A stretch of 64,000 nt of DNA from Symsagittifera roscoffensis (lineage: Eukaryota > Xenacoelomorpha > Acoela > Convolutidae). Positions within the stretch are counted from its first letter, which is position 1; each line of letters starts with the position of its first letter. Of this stretch, positions 10,628-21,414 are shown piece by piece. The position numbers and the translations under genes were made by a program. The notes under the pieces are model-generated. The model searched no databases. It saw only the letters and a program-made list of their open reading frames with translations, and was not told the DNA's origin. The DNA is taken from NCBI RefSeq assembly GCF_963678635.1, contig NC_087063.1, forward strand, positions 64,711,290-64,775,289. Direction: 5' to 3'.

Positions 10628-13233
10628 ACTTATTAATTTTTCTCCAACTCCTTTTTCTAGTAATCTCAAATCAAAACATAAACCCTTCCCCCCGCACAGG
10701 ACCACAAGATTTATTAGTAACACATTACGATTGTGAAGAAAATGAACAAAAAACACTACACAAATATGCAATAAATCAAGTATCACAATGCGAAACAGAA
10801 CCACAAGCCATAGAAACTACAAATGTAATCGCAACACTTTACTCAAAAGCCCGAGCAACAACAGTTATCGGATATAAATTCACAGCAACATTTTCCGAAA
10901 AGAAAGTACATTGTTCACAAGTCTCAAACGGAAATAAAAACCGACTTGACCATGAATCATTCTACCAGAGTAATATCGAACGACTTTTACATCTAAATCC
11001 CGAAGATTGTAAAAACGAGTTACTCCGACTAAATATCACAAAAAATAAAAACACAAATAGAAAGTTAGTATATTTCCAAGTTTTTTCAGATTATGTACAT
11101 CAAGCAGAACTTGAGAGATCTCAAGGACATATAAAATTAGATGAAAAGTACCCATATAACGGCGCACACGGACGATTAACCTATGACATGCACGATAAAC
11201 ATTGGATACCACACATCGGTATAAATGACCCATCAAACTGCAAAGCAGACGCAAAAAATAAAGGATACCAAGAAATAATGTTTTTCGATTGGAAAATACA
11301 ACTCGAAAAAATTCAACTCACACGAGATTTATCAGACAACACAATGATCTATCAAGGAATTAAATTACCTTGTAAAAATGATCAAGGTTAGTGCGACCCG
11401 ACAACACGAACACAAGCAACAATTGTTTGGTTCCCCGAAGACACATGTACAACATTTCAAGTAGCAAAAATACACGCTCGTATGATAAAATTTCACGAAA
11501 AATATTTTATACAGTCCATTCTATATGAACAAGTAAACCCATCACGAAAACAAAGTTCTAATTTTAGTAACATACACAATATAGAAAATAAGTTGACACG
11601 TTTTCAAATATATCAAGAAACAGAACTTGCATGTAAATACAGAAACCCACTTCACAAAACACAATACTCTGAAATATTAGTTGAATACGCAAATGGATTC
11701 GACATGACCACTGGAAAAATAAAAATCGACCCATATGCCACAGGTCATCCTCCAAACGAAGGAACATCATATATACCAGTTAATTTTCAAAAAAGTAAAG
11801 GTCAACCCGGTGGACATCTAAAGCCCCATGACACTAGAAGCACACGTTTACAAGAACTATCACTAATGAATAAAACATATTTCGGTAATATCCACTATGA
11901 TATTCACTTAGATATGAAACTAGACTACATGATTAGCCGAATTTTTCAAGAAATGTCACTCTCCGAATTAGAAACACTACACCAACTATGCGAATTAGAA
12001 AGAACACAAATATTACAATCACTTGCACTAGCAGTATTAAAAATACCCTACGCAGGATATTTACTATCAGGAAATAGATCAAATTTTTTAGACTACGAAG
12101 GAAACATTTTATGGTTTTATACTTGTACCAAAAAAGTATCACCACTATACGTTTTTGAAGACAAACGATGCTATAAAAGAATCCCTATCTTTTATAAGAA
12201 TAAAGTACATTTCGTTGACACACTTTCAAGAAGAACCTTTTTCTGGGATACCGCAGTCCCATGTGGATCAGAAAATAGCCACAATGTAGTACAACTAAAC
12301 CCTGATGAAGATAAATATTACCCTCTTACCCCATATCCCACATTAATGCAATCACTCAAAACATTTTCACCAGAAAGCATTCGCGCTATCGCTCGAAACC
12401 CAAATATAGACTTACAATCAATAGGAATATACTCAAAATCAGATATTCAACATCACATTAGAACACAACAATTCCAAGAATTATTAACACAAATGGACAC
12501 AATACAAAGACAATCAATTGACCAAAACTTACGCAAACTTGCCGAAACCGCAGGATTTGCAGACATCTATACGCAAGACTATAGCGGATATTTTAAAGAC
12601 ATTAAAGATTATATATATCTAAACGGTGAAAAATACCGTCCCCAAGATATATCACCTATTAATATTTTTAGCTTTGTTACACTCAAGAATAAAATTCTTG
12701 ATTTTCTAGGATGGCCCTACTACATCTTAGAAAAACTGACTATTTTATACGCAATGTTTAACTTTATAGGATTTCTTTTTTCACTTTTAAAAGGAATCTA
12801 CAACACATGTGCTATATACAATCGAGTAAACAGACAAGCAAGTGTAGCACGCATACTATTTGCAGGATTTTTTTGAATTTTTTCTACATCAATAAACAAA
12901 ATTCTTTTAGACGCACAAATAAAAGAATACAACACAAAAATAGCAACAAGACAGAACACATACGACGAAGAACATAACAATGTAGACACAACGCCAACAG
13001 CACCACAGTTACCACCCCTACCACATAACCATCCATTATCCCTAGCCCCACGTAATTTTCGAAATTTAGCAATAACACATAATCCAAATTTTAGACCAAC
13101 CATATCACAAAGCCCCATCCAACATATAATGACACGCCACTCACAAGATGAAAATACTTATGAACAAATTATAGAACAACCCCATACCACCGCTTTTCAG
13201 TCTCGAAATAATATTTTTTTTAGCCCACGATGA
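10615..13233 (+). pseudogene. Envelope-like glycoprotein, interrupted by two in-frame stops
   Basis: Three consecutive stretches in one frame, separated only by a TAG at 11389 and a TGA at 12874, together about 870 codons. The start has a clear signal peptide (Leu/Ile/Phe core, residues 3-17). The ectodomain contains many Cys and N-linked sequons. Near 12700-12800 there is a hydrophobic segment (LTILYAMFNFIGFLFSLL), then a basic stretch, a second short hydrophobic patch and a Pro-rich tail, fitting a type I membrane glycoprotein. It sits where env lies in retroviruses and env-bearing Ty3/Gypsy elements. The Cys pattern reminded me of glycoproteins of some negative-strand RNA viruses, but that resemblance is weak and unverified. 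Confidence 0.65.
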
Positions 13234-15042
13234 GCCGACAACTTGGATCCCTACACCGTTCAAATTCCCATCCAACCAACCTCACTACTCCAATTACAAT
13301 AATACCACTTTTTGCTTTCCCACCACCCGATTTCCCAACCAGTAATGTAACATCAGGCATGAATTCCGATACTAATTCACACATCTCAGTTTTATACTCC
13401 ACCTCACAACTCAATAACCCGAATATTGAAACCCCCGATGAATTTGCCGACTCTGAACCATCTCCATCCAATAATTTTCACACCAACCCCTCAATTTTTT
13501 CCCAACCCCCTTTTCAACCAATACTACCAAATAACCCTGTCCCCACCAATTCTACACCCTCTTATGCTTCCCAAGTCACTCCAACCTATTCTTCCCTTCA
13601 TTCAGACCGATCATCCAATTCTCCAGATACCCCCCAAATCTCCCCAGAACTAGATAATTTTATTACCTTACAACAACAACCCTACCACCTTGACACCCCC
13701 ACCATAAACCAAATTTCATCCACAATAGATTCATCCAACCCTCCTACCCCTACACCCTCTTCAATTTATACCGAATCATTAGCACCATCATCCACATCTA
13801 CTGAATCTTCACTCAGCACTAATAGAGCTTACCGCACTTTTAAAAGAAAGTTCCCGAACCATCCTTTCCCAGCAAAACCAGGAACAGCCCGTGAATATAT
13901 AAATCATCCAAATCACACTAACACAAAAGAATTTTTGGCTATCACCTTACCCTCATTTCCACAATACACCTTAAACACCCCTCACGACACTAACGAAACA
14001 CGTAGCTTTGTAGACGAACACGTTTTAATGCCTACCCTTCCTTGGACCTCATATTATCATTTTACTAATCCCCTTTGCTTACCTTTATCTAACACTCACA
14101 TCGATATAGAACGAAATAAGGACATGCTATATCGACTCACTACACCACTAACACCTAGACAATTTACTTGAATCGGATATAAAAAATCACTAAAAACACA
14201 CACTGCACCCCGAGCTAACGAATATACGCTAGAATATTACGATCATAACATCATCAGAACTAACCAAGATCAATTCTTAGACGATGACCGCTTCGCTAAC
14301 CCACAAATCACAGAAAATTTTTTCATTAAAACACCATATGTATTTACACTCAATATCTTTGATCGCAAATTTGACCACATCATCTCAGAAGCACTAACAG
14401 ACACGCAAGCCTACGAAAGTTTTAAAGAACGCTTCCAAATATTTTCACTAACCTTTCATTTCCTTGCACCACATGAAAGAGATTTGCACTGCTCACACGA
14501 TATTATGTTGCGCACTAAACAAACTCACACATATACATATTATCGTTTTATCCAAAATCACTTCGACCTACACACTCCCTCCATCCAGACAACCACACCA
14601 CCGTTTCCAATTCATCAATTCCAAATACACCTCACCATTCTTTCTTAACTTCACATATTGCATTAAAGATACTAACCTTCATGGTATTCTTCGAAATTAT
14701 GATCCCATAACCCAAATGTATATTTTTTGTCCCATCACCAAGACCTTCAACGCAGAAGAATCCCGACCCTTCCTTATCCCACACGAATTTGTTCAACCTA
14801 TAGAAATCCCCATTTTAGAATTCATCCACAATACTTAATTCAATCACAAATTATATAATCTAATCCAAAACACACCTTATGAGTTTGCAGTTGGCACTGA
14901 AGAAATAACCACCATTAAAGCACTTCAATTGCTTTGGCCACTGCTTCAAACTAAAAATATCATCCGCATCTTAGCTAAATTACTAACAACTTCAGATCTC
15001 ATCCACGACATCTTCTCCCACGGTTTCTTCCCCGACGACTAA
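13230..15042 (+). pseudogene. Pro/Ser/Thr-rich accessory protein with folded C-terminal half (unrecognised)
   Basis: The ATG overlaps the TGA of the envelope frame as ATGA. Residues 1-190 are Ser/Thr/Pro-rich and presumably disordered. A folded-looking region begins near KRKFPNHPFP and continues past a TGA at 14169 in the same frame. A single-base frame change between about 14560 and 14620 shifts it, and a TAA lies at 14836; the frame then runs to a TAA at 15040. Total about 600 codons. The second half contains Phe/Tyr-rich stretches such as NFFIKTPYVFTLNIF. No family recognised. Its layout (low-complexity N-terminus, compact C-terminus) resembles that of the ATG-less ORF upstream of env. Confidence 0.5.
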
Positions 15043-15045
15043 CAG

Positions 15046-15133
15046 GTAAGTATGAATTATACATATTATTAACTAATTAAAATAAAAATTAGAAACTAAC
15101 CATTCTTTATCCATGTCTTCTTTAAAATTTTAG
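15046..15133 (+). other. Candidate 88-bp intron in the 3' region of element 1
   Basis: A perfect consensus 5' splice site (CAG/GTAAGT) lies three bases after the TAA ending the last long ORF. A 3' splice site candidate (TTAAAATTTTAG) follows 88 bases later, and the interval is A+T-rich, as short invertebrate introns are. The signals are strong, but use is unproven. Confidence 0.45.
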
Positions 15134-15479
15134 CCTTCATCCAACGATCATCTGAAAAATTCACAAAAGAAAAATAAAAAATAGAAAACTTCTTCAACAC
15201 CACAACACATAGAATAACAGCATGACTAAGAAAAGGAAACCAACGGTACCCAAACCGGATTAACCCAGTTTAAAACTGGATAATTTATTCTTTTGAAGAC
15301 TATTATAAAGTCTAAGAAAGAAATAATAAAACACAAAAAAGTCGAAAGACAAACCCATACCAAAAACAATTTGATTTTTGAAAAAAGGACACAACCAACA
15401 AAACATAAGAAAAACCACCACAAACCCGACATAAAACGTTATCACATAACAGGACCTCTCACAGAAACCGCACGAAATC

Positions 15480-15585
15480 ATACTCCCACTCCTGGCCTAA
15501 CCCACCAGAGAGGACGTCCTGAGCATGCTCTATAGCCGGCCTAACCCACCGCGCTACATCCACGCTTTGTGACCACACTTCTATT
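15480..15585 (-). repeat. tRNA-like A-box segment, possible SINE remnant
   Basis: Read on the minus strand, the segment contains TGTAGCGCGGTGGGTTA, close to a Pol III A box, and the string GTGGGTTAGGCC occurs twice. I see no convincing B box, so this may be only a degenerate SINE head or chance. Confidence 0.25.
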
Positions 15586-15724
15586 TTTAATAAGAGGTAC
15601 TCAAGGGTGAGTAACTCTTCAAAACAACCAAACTAAAACAAAAAGCTTTTGTGAAAACAACTAACCAAAATCATAATTAAAAAACATTAAACTAATAAAA
15701 GTTTTATAAAATGTAAATTATATT

Positions 15725-16187
15725 ATGCAATATATAGATCAGCATACAACACCAAGGACGAACATCCAAAGACAAAACGACCCCACTACACTCGAAAAAG
15801 AATGGCCAACCACAATCGATATGCCGCTCACAAACACAACTCAAAGGATTTAGAGTACGACTTGACTTCGCAGAAAAGGACTTCATTGAACTAGACCAAT
15901 GACCACCTCGATGTTCAAGTATACGTACAGATCCGAGTAACCAGGCATCCCCTCCACGCACAATCTCCACGCCATTCCCAGACAAGATCAAACACAAAGA
16001 AGTTCTCATCAATGAAACAGAAAAACCTGACATAGCCAACCATTCTGAAATCAGATTTGAGTTTGTTGCGAAAACCCAGTCGTTGTCATGAGAAGACACA
16101 GCGATTAAACCTGGAACTTCTCTAACAAGAGAACCCAGAAGAAATATGATGTTCGCCAAATACCAACGTCCATCATCCATCCTTTGA
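15725..16187 (+). pseudogene. Possible last small ORF of element 1 (low confidence)
   Basis: A + strand reading starts MQYIDQHTTP, changes frame near 15845 and continues to a TGA at 16185, with in-frame TGA codons at 15900 and 16089. Fragments such as RLDFAEKDFIELD and DKIKHKEVLINE look protein-like. The opposite strand also has an uninterrupted 158-codon frame here (15704-16180), so the coding strand cannot be settled by reading. The stretch lies in the 3' untranslated part before the LTR. Confidence 0.25.
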
Positions 16188-16232
16188 ATTGCAGAAAGAC
16201 TATTCTAAAAAACTCTGTAAAACCCGGATGGG

Positions 16233-16642
16233 TGGAACCTGATCTAAACTACATTTTATGATTGGATAAATTAGATATTTTACCACTGTAAGGTATTTAA
16301 TATTAACCAATCATGATCCATCTAACTAACAACCCACTTATTTGTAAGTGCTGAAATTACTTGTAATTTCAGCACCAGAGAGATTTGAATTTAACTTAGA
16401 AATTAGTTGACTCTCCAAGAAGACTTCAGCAGCCGCAATAAACCAGTATACCCTAGATCTATTGAGCCTAGCAGAGACTAGTTAAACAACCTGAGACTAG
16501 ATAGTATAAGAGTAAGATTAGGATTGGTATTAGACTAAGAAGTTGCACGAATCTATCCGGCCGAAAATAAGATAGCGTGACGAGCAGACGGTGTACCCTA
16601 TCCGAAATTACTCTATGAGTTATACACTTCGGTCTTAACTCA
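16233..16642 (+). repeat. 3' LTR of element 1 copy a
   Basis: 410 bp beginning TGGAACC and ending AACTCA. It aligns end to end with the 408-bp LTR of copy b, and similarity stops abruptly on both sides, which defines the ends. It holds a hairpin near its middle, an AATAAA (16437) and a TATAAG (16505). The target duplication cannot be checked because the 5' end is outside the window. Confidence 0.9.
16348..16375. repeat. LTR palindrome with 13-bp perfect arms
   Basis: GTGCTGAAATTAC, two bases, then its exact reverse complement. The LTRs of copy b carry the same arms with a TA centre, making a fully symmetric 28-bp palindrome. It could be a regulatory protein site or an RNA hairpin. Confidence 0.85.
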
Positions 16643-17284
16643 ACATGAAACATTTGGAAACGTTCTGGAAAATTAGAACCCGGACAAACATGTTCATCCC
16701 TAACCTAATAAACTGAAAAAAGTTTGTCCCTTTCCTATACCCCACAACCCCTCCCCCCACCCCCTCCCCCCAAAAAGTTTACCTCCCCCACCCCTGTTTT
16801 ATCCCTTTAAATTTTACCCCAACCACCTCCCCTACTCCCACCACCTACCCTACCACCACCTCATCTACACCTCCCAAAACCCCCTGGGTTTCGACAACCA
16901 CCCCCCTCCCCCCGCTACTAGCAAACCCCCCGTCACTCCCAACCCTTCCTAATTGAGTGTATAAACAGTTTAGTAACCTGCAACCCCGGTGACCTAAACA
17001 GTGGGGGGCGGGGGGGGGGGGAGGTTAGTCAAATACACGCTTAAGTAGGGGGGAAATGTTCCGTTTACCCCCTCCCCCCCCCCCCCCCCCCAACCTTCAA
17101 CCAAACCAATTGATTATAATGGTTTTATTGACATAAAAAATTGTATGCTTACAATCCATTTTTAATTGATTATAATCGATTTTAATTAATTATAATGGAT
17201 TTTTTTGATATAAAAAATTTGAGTATTATAATCCCTCATTAATGGATTCTAATCGATTACTTTTGTAATTTTATAGATACTGAC
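16643..17284. other. Low-complexity flank without genes
   Basis: C-rich and G-rich tracts, including G runs near 17005 and a C run near 17080, then A+T-rich imperfect repeats of TTGATTATAAT-like sequence (17110-17265). No ORF of note. Confidence 0.7.
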
Positions 17285-17699
17285 CAGGGGCGGATCTAGG
17301 ATTTTCTCGAGGGGGGGGGGGGGCAGAGTTTTAAAAAATTTCGAGAACTTGGTCCACTTTTTCGAAAAAAATCTAAGGTCGACCAAATTGACTTTCCCAG
17401 CTTTCCCAAATCACTAAAAAAAACCTGTCTTGGCCAAACTTTCTGCCCCGCAGGCAAAAAATTTAAAAAAAAAACTGAAAAACAGGCCAAAAAGGACTTT
17501 TTAGGCACTTTTTGGAAATTTTTACCTAAAATGTTGCGTTCTTTCGGCGCGCGCTCCCCCGCTTCTAGAAAATTTTTAGTGTCCGTCAACAAAATGGATA
17601 TCTCAAAATAGTACAAAGGGGGGACCTTTTGGGTTGGCAGAGGTCGAATTTTTGAGGAGAGGAGGTTGGTCCGCCCCATCGTCCCCCTAAATCCGCCCC
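17285..17699. mobile_element. Possible non-autonomous hAT-type element (MITE)
   Basis: The left end reads CAGGGGCGGATCTAGG and the right end carries its near-perfect inverse (CCTAAATCCGCCCCA), about 415 bp apart. GGGGCGGAT-type ends are seen in many animal hAT elements. No transposase frame lies inside. I could not find a convincing 8-bp target duplication, so the call is tentative. Confidence 0.35.
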
Positions 17700-17797
17700 A
17701 TCGTCCCGCCCAAAGGTCAGAACAATTTTTCAAATCTCATGAATTGGTCCGCCCCATCGTTCCGCCCAAAGGTCAGAACAATTTTTCAAATCTCATA
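17690..17797. repeat. Two tandem copies of a ~54-bp unit
   Basis: Each unit contains CCGCCCCATCGT followed by AAAGGTCAGAACAATTTTTC, with one or two differences between copies. A partial third start lies just to the left. Confidence 0.8.
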
Positions 17798-18169
17798 GAA
17801 AAACTAGCTCTTGAGGTTATGTCGAGGAGTAAAGTCTATCTCTGGATAGTTTCATGAGACAAATTTTTACTCAAGTTAAAATAAACGTCTATGAGTTTTT
17901 TCTATAGTTAAAAAAAACTTCAACTAGCAAGGTTGACTTCGTGTACTTCATAGTTTGCAGAAGTGTTGAATTTCAACAACAATTAGAAATCCGTTGAACA
18001 CATGAAAGTAAAGCTTGATAAAAGAGTTTTCATGAAAACTAGAGCAAATGGCCTGTGTATAGTTTTGCCAAAGTATAATTTTGCGCTCAGTGTTTAAGTA
18101 TTGATTTTGAGATGAAGATTTATTTTGAAATGTTTTTCCGGTAATTGATTTTTATTTTGGTAATTGTTT

Positions 18170-18990
18170 TACTTCACACAAGATACTAGTTGTACAAGTC
18201 CTATATATGAGAAATGCATGCTGATGACACCGCCGCCATTTATGTCTCTCACCAAGGAGCACCCTAAGAGTTTGTCTCTGGTGCAACCAGTTTCCTTCTT
18301 GCAAGATTGTTTGAACAAGTGGACAGAAATTACTCGAAGAAGTGAAATCGCTGAAACAATTAGAACTTCTTTCTCAGCACGTTGCGGGAAGAGAAAAAGA
18401 AAAATGAGCGATACCAGGGGGAACATTACAGGAAAACGTGAATTGTGGGAACCCGAGTAAGCTTCATGGAAAACAATTAGGATGTGATTATGAGATACAA
18501 CGCTCAATTCGCGATGATGGTGGAATATATGTGCACGATTTGGCAGTGATGCAACATTTATTGGACTTCACGGTTAAACGGCAGAAGAAAAATCAATCCA
18601 GGAACTGTTTGAGGGTATGTACTCGATTGATTGATTGAAGAAAGGCCCATGGGTAGCTGCCATTTGCGAACTGGAAGAACACACTTGTAGGACAGGCCAA
18701 TGTCTGAAGACAAAAAATGTATGCTTCAATGAAAAGCAATCAAGAGACGTGGCGGCCTGGTTCGCTACTATTGCCTGCAGTGTGCAACAATGTTCCTTGA
18801 TTCGAAGGACGTTAGTAGTTGTAACCTCACCACCCATCGCCCCTGGAATCGGAGGATCGCGAGATGTTGAAGAAAAATTTAACAGATGGGGTGCGAAGAT
18901 AGAACCGCGTTTCTTTTGTTGGAAAAGTGCTGCCCAATATTACTTTGAGTTAACACTCCCGGATGAATCGAGCCAATCAAAACTAGGCTA
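18170..18990 (+). pseudogene. Copy 1 of an unrecognised gene family
   Basis: Three overlapping broken frames. The last (18635-18991) carries EEHTCRTGQC and AAWFATIACS, which line up with GEHTCDGQSC and ATWFGDI of the minus-strand copy at 24.5-25.1 kb. An upstream piece (YEIQRSIRDDGGIYVHDL) lines up with YNPFLDSEDGNAYINFEV of that copy. The 5' part shares diverged DNA similarity with the two copies further right (the AAGGAG...CAGTTTCC stretch). It is the most diverged + strand copy. No known domain recognised; host family or element gene cannot be decided. Confidence 0.45.
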
Positions 18991-19444
18991 ACCCTTAAGA
19001 GTATACTCAGAGTGGACCAATACTGACTAAAATTGGCAAAAAAAACCGCGAGGGATTTTGTTGGAACTGCAAAAAGAACTTAGAGAGGACTTTCGCAGTG
19101 ATGGATGAGGTGGTGAAACATATTGGTCACTCCTTAGAGGTTCTTGAAAAAACGAAGTGTCTTAACAAGCGGGTGACCTGACGGTACCAGCTCAGCCGTG
19201 CTCAGGTGTCGAAATGCGCCAAAGACCCTGTATATCGGGACAGATCTCAGAAAAAGGTAGGAAGATCAAGACGATGTAGCTTGAAAAGAACAGGCGGAAG
19301 ATGATATCACGAATAATTAAACTAAAAAGGCCAGAAATGGATTTGAGAGCTTTAGAGAGACCTGCTGGAATACGAAATTGCTGAAGCTGACCCAGTTGAT
19401 AATTTTGATCAACTGGACCAGGCTTTGGTGTTAATGGCACCGTT
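18991..19444. other. Spacer between family copies, no gene called
   Basis: Only short frames on both strands. It lies between two copies of the repeated gene family and may hold further decayed parts of it. Confidence 0.4.
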
Positions 19445-20467
19445 GACATTCATGTCTACCATCAAGGAGACCCCTGAAAACCCGTCACAATTGGAAACAG
19501 TTTCCGTCTTGTACAACTCAAAAAAATAGTGGACAGAAAAACCCAGCGAATCGCTTTGAAGAAGAAGAACCGAAGGGAAAATAAGAGTTTTTTGAGGGGA
19601 GAGGGAACGTGACAGGAAAACGGAAAAAGAACGCCAGAGATGGTTAATTTGGCTTCAAGAAAGCTGTGATTCTCGAATTCTGGGTAGAGCGAGTGCTATA
19701 AATAGAAACACTTACCTCTGAATATTTATAGCAAGGCCTAACTCTGGAGATTTGAAGGGTCAAACCATCGCTTCCATGATTGAATGGAGTCGTGGGCTTC
19801 GATTGTTGTTCATGGGACGGTCCACTAAACACCGGCTTAATGACGATCTGGGAACTCAAAAAACCTTCATGGTGTCTGAATATGAAAGGACGAATGCATT
19901 ATGATTTAGGACGTAACCTCAGAAATTGAATTTGAGCTGATCAACGATGAGAATTTGCTAAATTTGGCTGTGATAAATGACTGATTGATCTCGTCGGTTA
20001 AAATTCAAAAGGAAAAAGAATCTAAGGAACTGACTGAGGGTAATTGGCAGAAGGATTGGATGGTGAAAAGCTTTTGTTTTGCTGCCAGTTGGGGAGTGGA
20101 AGGACACACGCAATGCCCAGTTCATTGTTTGAAGAGTTTAGGAGAACAAAAACAGCAACTATCAAAACTGTACGGAAACTTGAGCAGGGCAGACAAGACT
20201 GAAATGGAATTGAAAGCGGAGTGCCATAGTTTGACCGAAGCAAAATTGCCAACTGCATTAGGAATTTTTAGCATGGTTCACTCAGTGGCGTCATTAATAC
20301 GCTTGGAGCAAGAGCATGATCCTATGACATCTGAAAGTGTGGAAACTTTCCTGGAGCAGTACAGACTAAACAGAAGATTTGAGGTGAGTGAGAAGCTGCT
20401 GAGCATGAAGTGCGCTCAGAGTACAGTGATTGCCATCATAGGCCTACGGACTCAAAATTCAGTGTAA
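19445..20467 (+). pseudogene. Copy 2 of an unrecognised gene family
   Basis: The best frame (19985-20467, 160 codons) opens after a TGA that interrupts a longer frame starting near 19910 (SEIEFELINDENLLNLA). Conserved positions shared with copies 3 and 4: a Cys/His cluster (EGHTQCPVHC), a Glu-Cys pair (KAECHSL), the ALGIFSMV block and an acidic/His block (LEQEHDPMTSESVE). It ends in GTGTAA, whose last bases begin the LTR-like repeat that follows. Copies 2 and 3 form a tandem duplication of about 1.9 kb including that repeat. Function unknown. Confidence 0.5.
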
Positions 20468-21395
20468 CAGTCACCTACTTAAGTCACATATGAGGTTATA
20501 GAAAACTAGGCCCTATAACCATTGGCTCAAGAGTCAGGGACACTATCTCTTGTGTTTTTCTATCCCAAGCGGTCGGAACCAGTTCGGTTCACTTGCGACA
20601 TGAGACTAAAACACGCGTTACAGCTTAAAAGCCACTACCAAATAACCCCCCACTCTAGAAAAAAAGAACGCCCCCAAGCTCAGGTCTCAAAACACCTAAA
20701 ATACGTGAACGCCGTTAAAACGGGGTCGGAACCTTATGTATAGTAACTTTTTGTTGGACAGTGCACCTTTGATCCTTTTCAGATGGATCAACTCAAAAAC
20801 ATTCCGACACGACCTCTAGAACCGATTAACTAAACTATAAAGCAACTCTAGAATTGATTGGGTAACTAAGTTTAACTCGAGAAGTTTGAAATAAGTAAGT
20901 TTACACTCAAGAAGTAAGTTTCGGGTCTGGACCATTGAGCAAATTCGGATGTGAAACTTTCCACCGAAGGTTCACTCTGGTCCACTCGAATTTACTCTCC
21001 CTCCACTCGCGATTGATTTCTGTCTCCTGTCAAGAATAAGACAGCCCTACTATCGTTCGAATTATGTATCGGAAATTGCCTAGAGCAATTTCCAGCTATT
21101 ATTTTTGACTACTTTCCCGCGATTGTAGTTCGAATCTTCTGATCTTATTATTGTGATATTTTCAGTTTTCGCGAGAAACTTGAGCATGACATGCTTTATT
21201 CGAATTTTTGAAAAATTGCATTTTACCCCAAAATCAAGACCAAACATTTTCTCAAGGTCAAACTTCCAAATATGACCGATTGGCACAAATCTTCTCAAAG
21301 ACGATAGAAATATATTTTATCTTGTCAATAAACTAAGTAGTCAAAACAGAAGTTTTATGTAGGACACATCCTCATTGCGTTTATTTCGTGGTAAT
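20463..21395 (+). repeat. LTR-like dispersed repeat R, copy 1
   Basis: Starts TGTAACAG and is shared with two other places in the window. The copy at 55 kb aligns from exactly this TGTAACA although the sequences to its left are unrelated, which is how an element boundary behaves. The right end is near GTAGGACACATCCTCATT but is not sharply defined. The TG start and recurrence suggest a solo LTR or a 3' LTR. Confidence 0.6.
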
Positions 21396-21414
21396 TTTGG
21401 CACCGCTGAAATTC

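Larger units (their letters stand above)
1..16642 (+). mobile_element. Element 1, copy a: complex Ty3/Gypsy-type LTR retrotransposon (5' end outside window)
   Basis: Seen: gag with a CCHC knuckle, an aspartic protease, RT, RNase H and integrase in that order, followed by accessory frames, an envelope-like frame and a 410-bp 3' LTR starting TG and ending CA. RT-RNase H-integrase order is the Ty3/Gypsy arrangement. The window opens inside ORF0; by comparison with the second copy about 1.9 kb of LTR and leader is missing on the left. The copy is defective: in-frame TGA, TAG and TAA codons and several single-base frame changes interrupt most genes. It is A+T-rich and very long for this superfamily, whose members are commonly 5-8 kb. 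Confidence 0.9.

Noticed and set aside
3163-14171. Nuclear genetic code with TGA as Trp
   Set aside because: TGG is used for Trp throughout, several real gene ends use TGA within ATGA overlaps, and TAG and TAA lesions also occur. Ordinary decay explains the stops.
15704-16180. 158-codon minus-strand ORF as a gene
   Set aside because: No recognisable domain, and the other strand also has a protein-like reading. Left undecided rather than called as a gene.
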